The notes under the pieces are model-generated. The model was not told where the DNA came from. It did not search any database and worked only from the letters and a program-made list of their open reading frames with translations. Shown here in pieces: positions 47,401 through 59,625 of a stretch of 64,000 bases of DNA. This stretch comes from Coleophoma eucalyptorum (lineage: Eukaryota; Ascomycota; Leotiomycetes; Helotiales; Dermateaceae), in contig JALRME010000044.1 in assembly GCA_026120035.1 (NCBI GenBank), positions 124,001-188,000 of the forward strand, given 5' to 3'. The position numbers and the translations under genes are program-made. Each line of letters begins with the position of its first letter. The stretch's first letter is position 1.

Positions 47401-48509
47401 TTTTGATGTCTTCGCTGGACGGAACAATCTCTGCCAAAAAGGGAAATGTTGTTTCCGTACTCATCGGCAAGTAATTGAACCTCCAAATGCCGGGCGTTGC
47501 CTGCGAGCTTCATGATAAAGATGGGAGATCCGGGGATTTCGCTGGCCGCAGCTTTGTAAAGAGCTTCGAAGCCTTCCTCTGACTCGGCCTTTCGGATACC
47601 CTTACCACCACCACCTTCGGAAGCCTTGATCATTACTGGGAAACCGATCTCGTGTGCAGCTTTGAGACCTTCCTCCCACGATTGTACACAACCCTTCATA
47701 TATACATCCTCATCCACAGTAACAATACCGTCATCGCCAGTTCGCACCTGATCGACTCCAGTACCCGACCACGGAATGCAAGGAACCTTTGCGTGTTGTG
47801 CGACAATCGTCGAGGAAATTTTGTCTCCAAGAGATCGCATGGCAGAACCGGGGGGACCAATAAAGACGATCTTTTTGGGTGATGCTGCCAGTGACTCTGG
47901 TAACATGGGATTTTCAGATGCGTGTCCCCTGGTCATGGTTAGCATATTCCCATCTATATAAGCTTGTAACAGATTTCCTACCATCCAGCCCAAACTGCGT
48001 GTACATTCATGCGCTCAGCAACATCCACAATCAACTCCACGTTGGCGTAGTTGTTGTTGTTAGTTCCTCCCGGGACCTCAACATATTGATCTGCCATTCG
48101 GATGTAGTCTGCATTTGCCTGCAAATCTTCTGGTGTGGCCATAACGGTGAATTGGATGGCTCGCTCGTCGCCGAACGTTTCGTAGGCCCATTTTCGTACG
48201 GAACGGATTTCCTTTACGGCAGCAATACCGTTGTTGGCAATCAATACCTAAAACTCGCTATTAGCATGTACACCGAGGTGCGGGAAGCGTGATTGAAGCT
48301 ATACTCACGTTGGTAATAACAGTGTGACCATCGTGGCTGGCCACGAAATCCTTCACCTTGCTGGGAGCAGCATTTTCCAGCTTGTTGCCACCAATAAAGT
48401 GAGCTGGGAGATTGTGCCTCGTAGCATACGATTCCATCTCCTTCACCTTTGGCACGGTGCCATTGGTGTGCGGCTTTACGCCGTGACCATTTACCTCAAC
48501 TTCAGTCAT
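41444..48509 (-). CDS. ACC1: Acetyl-CoA carboxylase, multifunctional
   Basis: The cytosolic enzyme that carboxylates acetyl-CoA to malonyl-CoA for fatty-acid and polyketide synthesis; 2282 residues, the usual fungal length. Exons on the minus strand: 48309-48509, 47982-48247, 43061-47928, 42213-43012 and 41444-42157. Domains in order: biotin carboxylase with ATP loop EGGGGKGIR around residue 260 and [13 protein letters not shown]; biotin carrier with EVMKMYMP, biotinyl-lysine at about residue 740; a central region; and carboxyltransferase with [26 protein letters not shown] and the late [13 protein letters not shown]. All junctions restore strict conservation. It has an unusually long upstream interval. 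It is essential in characterised fungi. Confidence 0.98.
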
Positions 48510-49519
48510 GGTGCGCGTGTGAATTGCGTGCGGCTCGTGGGGGACGAGCTATGAAGGTGTCGTCGCCAGGGTTGGGGAGAAAGCGCTGAGGTGGCAGAAG
48601 CTCGGAAGCAGCAGAAATCAGCAGGTCGAGAAAAACTCAAAGCGTTGCTGGAATCTGGGAGCGGGGAGAGAAGCGTTGCCAAATGGAGCAGATACGCAAT
48701 CTATAAGCTCGGACAAGACTTTGGCTTCCGGGCGAAGGACAGACCAAAGAGGGCAGAGAGCTGCTGCGGGTATCAAATGCGGTGATGATGGTGTTGTCTA
48801 TTTCCCAGAACGACAGGAGAAAGAAGAAAGCAAGGAGAAGAAGGAAGAGCAGCGGGCTAGTAGGGCGTATTAAGTAGAGCAGACAGCGCAATGGTTGTCG
48901 GTGCGGGTCTGAGGGAAGGGAGAAGGGTGCGGTTGAGGTGGTGTCCAAAATAGAGACAGAGTAAGGTGAGATCAGGATCAGGTAGGAAGGGGAAGGGGGA
49001 GGGCAAGAGTGAATGTTTTGTACAAGTCGAAAAGTCAATGCAGCAGCAGCAGCTATGTTGCACGGGCAGGCGTAGTGATTTCCCAGCTCCATGATATTAC
49101 CGTACTACTCGTAGCACCAGCACCAGGGCCGCCGCAACAAATCGCAGCCGACGAAAGAATGGAGCCTGGGGGGTCGAATCTTACAACCGTGGTTAGCACC
49201 GTGTCCTTTCCCAACTCTCTTGCGCTGTTGCATGACATGGAAACTTCCCGTTTAGTCCAGTGCTGCACCTCTCAGTGCCTGTCTCTCGCGGTCTCTCGCT
49301 GCCTCGACGCCTACACTTCGCAAGACTCTCAACGCCAACCCTCGCGCCCACCGAAATTCCTCCCAACGCTCGCTTCGCATTCCCGATGCGGCAAGGCGGG
49401 ACGCAGGTCGAATGCGCGAGGATGAGGATCGCCTCGACAAAGTTGGCCAACCGGGATGCCTGCTGCTCGGGCGTCGGTCTCCGAGAGCTGGGTGGGGTGC
49501 ACCAGGGAAGGCAGTGGGT

Positions 49520-49640
49520 AAAATGAGTGAGCGAGTGGATGAGGGAGTAAGTGCACGAGTGAGTTGAGTGAGCGAGTGAGCAAGTAGGTGTAAGTCAGTC
49601 AGTAGTAGGTCAGTCAGTAAGTCGTTAAGTCAGAACGGAA
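49520..49640. repeat. Degenerate GTGAGC/GAGT-type low-complexity repeat
   Basis: Short GTGAGT, GAGC, GTCAGTCAGTA-like units recur imperfectly over about 120 bases. Confidence 0.6.
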
Positions 49641-49930
49641 GAGCAAGTTATACGGAGGAGACGAGGCTCGGGACAACAATACCACTCCATCCGTCAACTC
49701 ACTCACTCCCTCCCTCCCTCTCTGCCTCTCTCACTTCCTCTGTCCGTCAGCTCGCCAGCCAAGCCAGCCCGTCAGCCAAGCCCTGTCCGTCAGCAGCCTG
49801 GTGAGATCAGGCCCATCTACATACGGTAGCTAACCTTACTATATTTACAAATACAATAAATGCACCGCTGCGAACATCCATCTAATCAGAAAAGACACAT
49901 ATGTAGGAACAGATCCAGCGAGGGAAGTAC

Positions 49931-49962
49931 CTACCTACCTACCTACCTACCTACCTACCTAC
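49931..49962. repeat. CTAC tetranucleotide microsatellite
   Basis: Eight uninterrupted CTAC units, followed within 100 bases by imperfect CCAT and CTAT runs. Confidence 0.95.
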
Positions 49963-51788
49963 ATACCGATATCCGCTTATCCATCCATACATCCATCCCT
50001 TCATCTACCTACCCCTCTAGGTAGCTATCTGTCTATCTATCATCTATCTATCTGCCTATCTATCCATCCATCAGCCAACCAAACACACATATCTCGTGCA
50101 CTGCTTGCTTCTCGTCCTGGTACCGTATTTAGCTGCCGCCCTATGTTTCTCCATCCCCACTGTCCCTCCCTTCCACCCGACAACGAATCTCAACTCTCAA
50201 CTCTCGGACAGCGCTCAGTACCGAGTGGTTGAAGGGTTGACGCCCCAAGATCCTAGCAATCCCGATCCGGGACGCCTCAGCGCGGACGTTGGCGCTGTGC
50301 CAGGCCCTGAAGGGCGACCGGTCAAGCAAGACCAGACCACGCCTAAACGTCCCATCCCCAACATTCAGACGCACGACCCGTCAACAGGTGCAGGGGAGCG
50401 GATCGTCATCAACACACGGCTCCGTCCCAGAGTTCAGCCAACAATCAACCAAACCGCATAGTCGCGCCTTCAAATTCCGAGGGGGGCACTTTTACTCGTT
50501 TTTTTACTTTTCTGTCTAAGCCGTCTACCTTTCGGGTTTAAAACCCAATGAATTCCATCAATTATTCAATTATTCAATCATTCAATCATTCAGCCAACAA
50601 AACCAGCCCACCAACCAAATATAACCTTGTTGTACCAAGCGTGGGGGATTGCCTTTCCCTCGTCTGGCTCTTCCCGCCGCAAGAGCGATCCAGTGCGTCA
50701 ACCACAACCGCATCATTGTTTTGCTACTTAGCAAGCTTACCAGAGCTACACATGAAACCATCAGCGGGAGCCCTCAAGCTGCCAATATTTTCCGTCACGC
50801 CCGCCTGCGTTCGGGTCAACCCCGTTTCTTCCCTAACCCATTTCCCACCCAAGGCTTTTTTTTATTTTTTATTTTTTTTGTTTTCCAAGCAACTCACCAT
50901 TCATCATGCGAAACAACCCATCATCCCGTCTACACCAAGCCTCATTGGCTACGGAACAGTAGCCCTCATTAGAGTTTTGTTGGCATAACTTTCTCCAGCT
51001 ATAGTCACGTGGCTGTGGAGTATTCCCCCCTAAGCTCTCCCTCCCCTCCCCCCTTCCTCGCTCGCAGTCTTCCAATCTGGTCGTTCTTCTTCTAGCTTTG
51101 TTTCTTCCTCGTTTCGCTTCGTGGGGCTGTAGGGAAATAAAATAGATTCGAAGTGGGACCCCTGGCCGTCCAGGTTGGGTCAGAATTTTTTTGTTGATGA
51201 AGCCCCAGATCTAGGTAGGGGGTTTGTTTGACGGCTACCCTCCAACCCATTTGTTTCTGGCTCATTTTCATCCCATTTCCATCGTTTGAGACGAGATATA
51301 GGCAGGCAGTATGAAGCATCCTTCTTGCGAGCGCGGATGGATTCAGATTACCCAGATGGATACGAGGTATTATTGAATGCTATCGGGACTTCTCTTGCGA
51401 CAGGGTGCAGCTCAACCGAATTCCCGGGTTCAGCGCATCCCTGGCCGTCAAAAAGGCTTGCATCACTGGCCCCCGTACCAAGATACATTCCTTCCATATT
51501 TTTCATTACCCGCGGGAGAATGTCACAATGCACGATGCACCCTTTTATCTCATCTACAACGATATCTCAATTGCGATGTATGACGTATTAATCTTCGTGA
51601 CATATAACTACAAGCTCAAGCTTATAGCCTACCTCTTCTCGTAATGCCTCCGTCTTGCAAGGAATGGACAACCTGTCTCGCCATACTAGAGCCAGGTATA
51701 AACGCCAGAAGCCCCCGTTACAATGCACGCTGAATCGAGCTCAGAATTGCTAACTGCTGCGTACAAATAAAATCATTAACAAAAGAAA

Positions 51789-53715
51789 TCAATATGTTTC
51801 GCCCACATCCGTGAGCTTTCGAGTTCGTACTGGTTGTTTCATAGCCACCTCGTTCTCTTGGACGTCTCGTAGCGCCGCTGCACTGCTGGTCCTGCGAGGA
51901 TTAGGCGTCATCGCGATGGGTCCACTCCTTCGTCGGCTGGCAGGCAGAGGAATCGCACTGCCAGATCCCTCCAAATCGCTCTTGCTGAAGGTGCTGCGGC
52001 GGCTAGGAGTTGGCGCCTCAGCGTCATCTCGAAGCTCATCCAAATCAAGGGTAGAAATGCTCTGCGAATAAGAGTGTCCGTGGCCATGCGACGCTCCAAA
52101 ATTGCCACCAATACTAGACCGTGGCCTTCGTGATTCGGCTATCGATGACTGAGAGTAATGTCCGAGCGGAGTCTTTGCACCAGACAGTGAGGCGCGACTG
52201 CCCGGCCGTTCCATTGCCGTCCGACTCGCCGGTCTCTCAGAACGTGTGTAGTTTGTCGTACTAGCACGGCTGCTTGGTCGACTGTCATTGTCCCGTGTGG
52301 GCAGAGGACCGAAGGAAAGCCTGCTAATCCCTGATGTAGACAGCCTAGGGACGTGCTTTGAAGAAGGTGTATCTTGGTCCTCCCCCGCTAGTGATGTCGA
52401 ACTTGCAGTACTACCATGTGTCCTCTTTCTACTTCGTATTGTGACACTTGGTGGCATATAATTGTGACCCATGGCGGAAGCAGTTCGGGGAGACGCCCTT
52501 GGCGGAGTATGTACTGGTGCGGGAAGTTTTGATCGCGCAGAGTGAACTCTCTGTTCGAGACGCGCCATCTGCGCCGTAAGAGTACGGATATGTGTAAGCG
52601 ATGTCGAGTTAGGGACGCCTCGAGTAGCGGGTGCCTTTGCTTTGGCATTTCGAATGAGGGCAGGTGTGGCATTGCGGCCCCTTGAAGCTGCGGTACTTCG
52701 GACTGGTACTGTAGGGGGGCCTTGAGATGCTCGAAAGTTCGCAGTTCCTTGCGATGAACGGAAACTGGTAGAAAGAGCTCTCGTCGCTCTTGCTTTTGGA
52801 GTTGTGCTGTGTGCGCTGGGTGGCATCCTGGACCTCGTTGGTGGTTTGGATGGAGTCTTGAGACCTACGGATCTTGCAGGTGCTGGTGCGTCGGACATTG
52901 GTGGAGAAGGTGGTGTTGGGGTATCAGAGACAGTGTCTGCTGTGGAGACGGATTTGGTATCAGGAGGAGTGGTAATCATAGGTGAAGAAGCTGTAGAGAT
53001 CGGAGATCCTTGATAAAGTGGTGAGCCAGATACTGTAAGATCTGTATCGAGCGACGAGAGTTGGCGCTTCCGCAACTTGTCCTGCATGATCTCTGCCTCG
53101 ATCTTTAGATCCGACAGCTCATCGCGCAGCCGTTGGGTTTCAATACGCAGTTGTTCTCGTTCTTCCTCGCCGATCTTGATCTCCTCCTCCATCATAACTG
53201 CGCGCTCGATTGCGACGTTGAATTTGGACTCCATATCCTCAAGGGACGACGAGGTGTTGCGCGCTTGCCGCTCAAAGTCGTCGTTCGCAACCTCTATGTC
53301 GCGAAGGTGCAGTTGTAAGGTCCGGTTCGTGTCTCGAAGCGTTGTAATCTCTTTCTGTAAGGTATTCTGCGCCGAGTTTGCTTCTGCCTTCGCCTGTTTG
53401 TACTTGGTCTGGAGATAAGAGTCAGTAATGAACCCCCTCAAACCCAACCCCTCCCAAGCAGAACTGGTGATATAAGATCGCGCATACCTTCCATTCGTCT
53501 ACTTCAAATCTCAAACTCTCCACCTTCTCCTTCAGCGTCCGCTCTCTCTGCTCTGCCTGTTCGACATCTTTCTCGAGCTCGTGCTCTAGCTCCTTGCTCG
53601 ACTCCTGGAACTCAGCAAGTTCATGCTCAAGCTGTTCATATTGCGCCTTGTAGTACTCAAGCTGCTGTGCCGGGGTCGACAGGTCCGATGGTGGTGAAGA
53701 CGGTGGTTCAGCCAT
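51789..53715 (-). CDS. nudE: NUDE-family nuclear distribution protein
   Basis: A coiled-coil adaptor of 615 residues that helps Lis1 regulate cytoplasmic dynein in nuclear migration. Exons on the minus strand: 53488-53715 and 51789-53408; the 79-base intron rejoins EVDEWKTKYKQAKAE. Residues 15 to about 190 form a long coiled coil with family-specific DFERQARNTSSSLEDMESK and AVMMEEEIKIGEEERE. The remainder is Ser/Pro/Arg-rich and probably disordered, with many possible phosphorylation sites. The same architecture is known from Aspergillus NUDE and Neurospora RO11. Acts at microtubule plus ends and spindle poles. A secure assignment. Confidence 0.95.
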
Positions 53716-54555
53716 GAAAGGCTATGCGATGCCGTTGTTTACACTATGCTTGCTTCTCCTGTTTACAACCACCCCGTCCCGCAGTGAGGTCTCGTGTTCA
53801 GATTATACAGGTCTAGATGTTCATGAACGCGCCAGAAGTACTGAGATACAACGCCAGGTCCCTCTCAAGTGTTCTGTCAGGAGAAGAGCGGCGTGAGTCT
53901 CGATCGCGAGGAAAGAGTGGTGGGTCGTCGTGTTATTTTGGGGTTGGCCGTTTGCGGTGTTGACGTCGATGAATGATGCAAAATGGGTCGTAAAAGCTGC
54001 CGTAATGTCCTTTCAGGTCGTGAATATTCCGGTGGGTCGTCGTAGAAATCTCTGCTCGTCGTTGTCGTCGATATCGCGGGTTGGTCGCCGGTGGTTGCTG
54101 CTGGTTGATGATGTTGTCAAAGTCGATGCTTCTCCTGAACGTGATTGAGACTTCGGTACCCCTGCATCAATCCGGCTGGTCCAGCAACGCGACCCCTCAA
54201 GCGTCATTTTTGGTGTCGACGCTAGATGGAGGAGCAATGCCATGTTGTAAGCTCCATTAATCTGGTGCACACTTCCTTGTTCTTTTTGTTGAACACGTAG
54301 CCAACCATTATCGACAACTTCCGTTAAATAGCATTATTTTACGGCAATATTGTGGATTAGATTGGGATTCCTCCGTTGCCACGAGTATCGTGACGCGACA
54401 CCCAGAGCGACCATGTGGCAGGCCTAGTTCAAGGCGCAAAGAAGGAAGGTAAATAACAGCCTCACGGAGATCTCCCTTGCGTCCTTAAAGCTTATCATGT
54501 TTATTACAAGAAGACATTCTTTTATTTCCGCACTGACTATAAATATTCACGGTCT
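53716..54555. other. Intergenic region upstream of NUDE
   Basis: About 840 bases between NUDE and the permease gene on the same strand. An 85-codon minus-strand open frame at 54013-54270 has no recognisable feature. Confidence 0.45.
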
Positions 54556-56417
54556 TCAAGATTTATTTTCCGTCCCTTTGCCAACTACCTCTCCATCTGA
54601 ATCGTTTCCTCGCATTGGCGGCGCAACGATCGTATCTAAAACACCTTCCACCTGAGGACCTGAAAACGATTTACGTGCACTTGTGAACCAGGTAATGGCT
54701 GCAATGAACATGATTACGCCTATAGCCGCCGAGGTGTAGTTCATGTTGTCCGGAGTGACCGGGTAGGTTGATGGAAAGTTGAAAGTGATGCAAGCAAAGA
54801 GTAAGTAGGAAGCCCCCGCTAGATTCACAGCAACCGAAACCAAAGGTCTCATGGCCCACGGCCCAGAAAGTTGCTTGTGTGTGCCGCTGAAGTACGACAT
54901 GAGGCGGACAATCAGTGGCATGGCGTAGGAGAGATAGAATCCCTCGGTTGCGATAGCAATGACGGTGTTGAAGCCCGTAACAGTCCCAAAATAGATACTA
55001 TTGAAGGCCATCTGAACCACTGTTCCAAGTAAAATGGCCACCACTGGAACTTGGTGCTTCGACTCGACCTTGCTGATGAACTTGGAGAATGGAAGACCAT
55101 TATCACGAGCAAAAGCATACAGTGAGCGAGCTCCCTCTGCAAGAAGAGCATTGGCGCATCCAATGTCGATGATGACAATCAGAGATGCAAGCACGCATGA
55201 TGCAGCATTACTCTGGGTAGAGTTGAAATAGATCTGAATCAGGGGGACAAGAGTGGACGTATCAGCAACTTGAGTGATATCCCCGATGCAGAAACAGACT
55301 GAGACGAGGAATATGAAGCCAGTCACTGCGCCCAACCAGACCGACATGACCATCGCGCGAGGTGCTTGCTTACTAGCATCCTTGATTTCTTCCGTCATGT
55401 GTGCTGGAATGAGTTAGATAAGAAGAATTCGAGTGCTTTCTTTGACATACCTGGAGCATCATAACAACACATGCCAAAAGCCGGTTGCAAGATTCCAATG
55501 ATACCTGCCATAGAGGTGCCAAATCCGGTGAAGTTTTGAAAATCCTTGAACACAAAGGAGGCCGAGGACTTGTTCGTGTTGCATGCAAGGATGGTAACAA
55601 CGGTCACAATGAAAGACACAACATTGAAAATTAGAGCACCCTTCGAAATCTTGTCCAACAGTCTGGCTCCCCACATGTTGATGAAGGCGGCAAGCAAAGT
55701 AACCGCATACGCAACGAGGACTGTGTGCCACCGCTCAATGGTGTAGGATGGATTTACCAAATTTGCCTGCCCAAGTATGAAGTTGGCACAAATAAAGCTA
55801 TTCGTCGCACCCATTGCAAGAATACCTGTAATTAGTATAAGCCGTTGTTCACTGCCTCACATGCGTGCTCGTCCATGCAACATACCAATAATCATGAACC
55901 ATCCTGTGATATACGAGAACTGCCTTCGAATGCTCTTAGGTGACAAGATATACACCCATGAGTATTGACCACCAGCGACGGGGTATTCGGAGCACATCTC
56001 AGCCATGGAGTATGCGACACAGAGCGAGACACAACTGATGCCTATCCATCCCCAGATCATGACCGGTGGTCCTCCAGCATTGACTCCTGTAACCAAGACA
56101 CCTCCCAAAGCGCTCCAGCTATAACCTGAATTAGCCCTTCCATTTTATCACAATTGCGTCGCATCGAGGGTGGCATACCAAGTGACGATGGAGAAGGAGA
56201 AACCTAGCATGCCAACTAAGCCAAACTCGCGCTTGAGCTCTATAATTCATACCAGTCAGCTATACCGCTCGCAAAAATTACGAACAAATTAAATATATTG
56301 GTTGCGAAAGCACATATTGGCAAAGGTGAAAGACCTACCAGGCTCATAGCCCAGATTGGCAAGCGTGTTGTCCTCCGCAACATTGTCAGAGAAGACTTTT
56401 CCTTCGTGTTCAGCCAT
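54556..56417 (-). CDS. APC-family amino-acid/GABA-type permease
   Basis: A plasma-membrane amino-acid/polyamine/choline permease of 531 residues with about twelve helices. Exons on the minus strand: 56339-56417, 56179-56239, 55886-56118, 55451-55825 and 54556-55403; splicing is frame-exact. The family mark GMLGFSFSIVT follows a soluble N-terminus with NLGYEPELKREFG, typical for the GABA/choline permease branch. Further marks are SEYPVAGGQYSW and CCYDAPAHMTEEIKDASKQAP before helix 7. Substrate may be GABA, choline or another amine. Its 3' end faces NUDE's upstream flank. It is 1.7 kb from the isochorismatase-like gene. Confidence 0.92.
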
Positions 56418-58157
56418 ATTCAGAGATTAAACAAGCGATGGCAATGTTGGACCGTCAACAATGATGCCTTTTCAAAAAGAACAAACTTCATGATGGGCAG
56501 GGGGGTAATAGAATAAATATTCAGCGCGCGGTGCTCCGAACAACACAAAAGAAGGCTGCATGCTTTCCCTTCCCTATCAAGCACTTGCAAGAGATAAGCT
56601 AGGATGTCAATGCCAGGCAGGCCGGTACTTGATTACCAAACTTCGACTTCACTTGAGTTTGCCGTCGAAAAGACGAGCAATGGCTCATCCTGATAGGTCA
56701 ATCCCCCGCCAGGGAGAAGGCATCGCATCAGTGGTGTAGATGCAGCGAAAAGCTTGACGTCGAGGAGCATGGTTGGGGGAGCTCGGGCAAGCGTTGCTGC
56801 ATTAGTCCGTCTCCTTATCGCTGTGGGCCACAGTAAGAGAGCGCTTTCTCCATACATAAGTCACTTACGTACCTTGAATACACCACCAAACGCCTGTTTT
56901 AGTGGCTTCCCGTCAACTACGAGATTGCTCCGGTAATTGAATCTCACCTAGCTAGTCTTATGACTATTCTCTTATTGTTCCTCTGGGTTTGTTCTTCGTG
57001 AAAGCCACTCTAGCGACACCGACAAGGACCTAGATTTGAATGCGGGAGGACCCCCCGATAGCTGTCGGCTGCCCCGCGCGCTGTACTAAGAAGTGGTCAG
57101 CCGCATTGTTTTGTTTCCGTTGGAGCATCCGACACCCTTCATAATCACAATTCGGTGACAAACAAATGAATACTTATAGATAGAAGCCCCCTAGTTCCAT
57201 TTGGTAAATTCGTCGCTTATCCCCCAAAGCGAGCGTGGAGAGCAAGAGAGGGAATTCGGATGAATGGTTTTAGGATATGTTCACCGTCACTTGAATCTGA
57301 TCCACTAGGTAATAATAAATTTAGATGCTTTTACAAACGTCAGATCTAGTAGGTATGCTTTTTAGATTAGCTATACCTAGCAACATATCATACTTTTAGT
57401 AGAATCGGAATTGTACAAGAGCCTCTTACTCCATAGATCTATGTAATTATGGGTGCTCGAGTAATTCCTGATGGCGTATTAAACCATTGGCTCCCATTAT
57501 GTTTTTGTTGCCAATCATGGATCTGGAGCTCCAGATAGCCTTCGCTAGACTTACTTCATACACATGGATGAGATAATCGCAAATCTTATGCGCTTCGTAG
57601 TGCTTCTAGTGCCACTGTAATCGTGTGTGTTTTTATCTTAAATGTCGTAGAAACTGTGTCTCAAACAATATAGTCAAGAAAAGCTCCTCTTGTGGTTGTG
57701 CATTGATTGTTCTCTCCTGGCTATAACCCCGCCCCCCTGGCTTGCTTTGTCGTCTCTTACCATGTTAAGGCTTATGCGATAAATCTAAATGTAGATTGAG
57801 GAAAGGTGTTTATCACCCTCATCACCCTAAATCTATAAGGAAAAAAACATTGAGAAGTTTAGAACTAGGATATCGTCATCCCAAAAGTGGGAGGGAGATA
57901 GCAGTCATAGATTGTGGGGAACATAAATGGAACGAGCCTAATTTGGCCGCTAGCTCAAGGCCTGTCCATGGAACCGTAACAATCATTAAATAATTTGACA
58001 CGGAAGTCTAATACAGATACTCTTAGCACTACTGGTCCTGATTCTCAATTTTAAGACACCTCCCCAAATCAGAGTTAAGATAGTCCTCCAGCTAGAAGGG
58101 CTCCTTTGCAATAGGAATCCATATCGGATCATCTCTGATAACGCTGTCAACACCGAA
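56418..58157. other. Long intergenic region, with a possible gene remnant
   Basis: About 1.7 kb. A minus-strand open frame ending at 56633 (FAASTPLMRCLLPGG and EPLLVFSTANSS) is preceded by canonical-looking splice sites near 56830-56872, but upstream frames contain stops and I know no family. It may be a decayed exon or chance. The rest is AT-rich and featureless. Confidence 0.35.
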
Positions 58158-59141
58158 ATGGAACGAAGTGTGGAAGCCTCACCATATAACTGGCCTCATG
58201 ATGGATCCTTCAGTCCAGAATCTACGGCATTAGTCATAATTGATATGCAGAAGGACTGTGAGTGATTCCAACCAGAATTCCTAGTACATTGTATGCCCAC
58301 ACTCTTCTTGTCTAAGAATTTCGTGTCAAGTGGTTGACCATGCAATCCATCTACCTTGTATTATGCAGACAGCCGCATTCTGGTCGTTCTCTTTCATAGT
58401 AACTTTGAGGCACTAACTAAATCTCCTACTTTAAGAGTGACTGCTAATCCAAGCAGTCTGCTCACCGGAGGGCTACATGGGATATCAAGGATACGATATA
58501 AGCGCATCGCGAGAGATCATCCCTCGTCTACAGAACCTTCTTGCAGTGTTTCGGGAGAAAGGATTTACCATCTACCACACCCGTGAAGGCCACCGCCCAG
58601 ACCTATCTACACTCTCTCCACGTGAAGCGGCGAGAAGCAGAAACAATGCCTCTGGTTTGGGCATCGGAGACCCTGGACCACTTGGCCGCCTTCTCATCCG
58701 TGGCGAAGCTGGGCATGACATTATTCCGGAGCTGACCCCTCTGGAAAATGAGAACATCATCGATAAGCCTGGTAGAAGTGCTTTTCAACACACCGACTTT
58801 AAGCTTTTGCTGAGCGTCAAGGGCATCAAAAACTTGATTCTGTGTGGGGTGACCACTGATGTTTGTGTCTCAAGTACAATGCGTGAAGCCAATGATAATA
58901 ATTTGTGAGTAAAGCTCTTCTTAGTCTTCTAGCGGAATTATCCCATTAGATTGCCAATTCTAACAAGGACAGTGATTGCGTCGTGGTTGAAGACGCTACG
59001 GCTGCTGCTGAGCCTGAGTTGCATAAAGGTGCCATTGAGATGGTAAAGAGTGAAGGGGGAATATTTGGTGCTGTCACGTCCACGGAGAAGATTTTGGCAG
59101 CTTTGGGAGTACTGGCAGCCAACACTGATTCTACGGTCTAA
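58158..59141 (+). CDS. Isochorismatase-family cysteine hydrolase
   Basis: A 238-residue hydrolase of the isochorismatase-like superfamily, probably an amidohydrolase acting on small amides. Exons: 58158-58257, 58457-58904 and 58973-59141; the first intron is unusually long here (199 bases), and the splice restores VIIDMQKDFCSPEGYMG. The catalytic triad is visible as Asp29, Lys137 and Cys170 (CGVTTDVCVS). The late motif REANDNNFDCVVVEDATAA resembles ureidoacrylate/biuret-type amidohydrolases more than true isochorismatases, but substrate is unproven. Cytosolic, as no signal peptide is seen. It lies 484 bases from the first UstYa-like gene, converging with it. Confidence 0.9.
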
Positions 59142-59625
59142 ATGCAGCAACTTATGGTCGTCGAATGTTATTATATCAACATTTAGATTCTACTACCAGT
59201 TATAGAGTATAATTTAGCCCATTTCATACAAAATCCATCATATTTTACTCTACAATAACAATGGCACACTGAATCAAAATCTAAGAAAGATCCCAGCCTC
59301 AATCGATTGTCATTGGTGACTCGCTTCTGCCGAAAATGCCCAAAAAATCGATATGTTTGCCTGTGGGGAGCAATGCAGGAAACAGCAGCAAGTTCGGTTT
59401 AATTTGCACAAGGACTGTGGGGAATGATTATTCGAGAACCAATCATCCTCTAAGGATAACAGCCAAAGCAGTTTCTTGATTCAGCTGTATTCGTGACACA
59501 TTTCAAGTGGCGACTTCTGTCTGGAACTATTCATTCTCCAGATGCGAAGTCTTTATGTTAACTCATATTGCCAGCCAAATTGGTATGCTTTTCTAGTTAC
59601 ATAGTAAGAATTTTTCAGTGGTGTC
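59142..59625. other. Intergenic region between convergent genes
   Basis: Nearly 500 AT-rich bases between the 3' ends of the hydrolase and the first UstYa-like gene. Nothing recognised. Confidence 0.5.

Larger units (their letters stand above)
48510..51788. promoter_or_regulatory. Long repeat-rich region upstream of acetyl-CoA carboxylase
   Basis: A 3.3-kb stretch without a convincing gene, lying between the ACC start and the NUDE 3' end. It contains degenerate GTGAGT/GAGC repeats (about 49520-49640), CT-rich tracts, a CTAC tetranucleotide array, CTAT and CCAT runs, and ATTCA repeats near 50565-50595. On the minus strand the first 500 bases before ACC are pyrimidine-rich. Open frames of up to 151 codons here lack domains or a good start. 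It may hold a long ACC leader and promoter. Confidence 0.55.

Noticed and set aside
43145..47882. Numerous long open frames antisense to or out of frame with acetyl-CoA carboxylase
   Set aside because: They are shadows of the strongly biased ACC coding sequence.
41444..48509. Acetyl-CoA carboxylase as a member of the 29-41 kb cluster
   Set aside because: It is the single complete housekeeping enzyme expected in every fungus, next to another housekeeping gene; adjacency alone is no evidence of a cluster role.
48637..49092. A 151-codon minus-strand open frame directly upstream of ACC
   Set aside because: Composition simply reflects pyrimidine-rich leader DNA; no domain or plausible function. 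It might act as an upstream open frame if the leader is long, but this is unproven.
50096..50461. A 121-codon open frame with a hydrophobic start resembling a signal peptide, upstream of ACC
   Set aside because: It begins at GTG with no ATG, has no family signature, and lies in low-complexity DNA; a spliced origin could not be supported.
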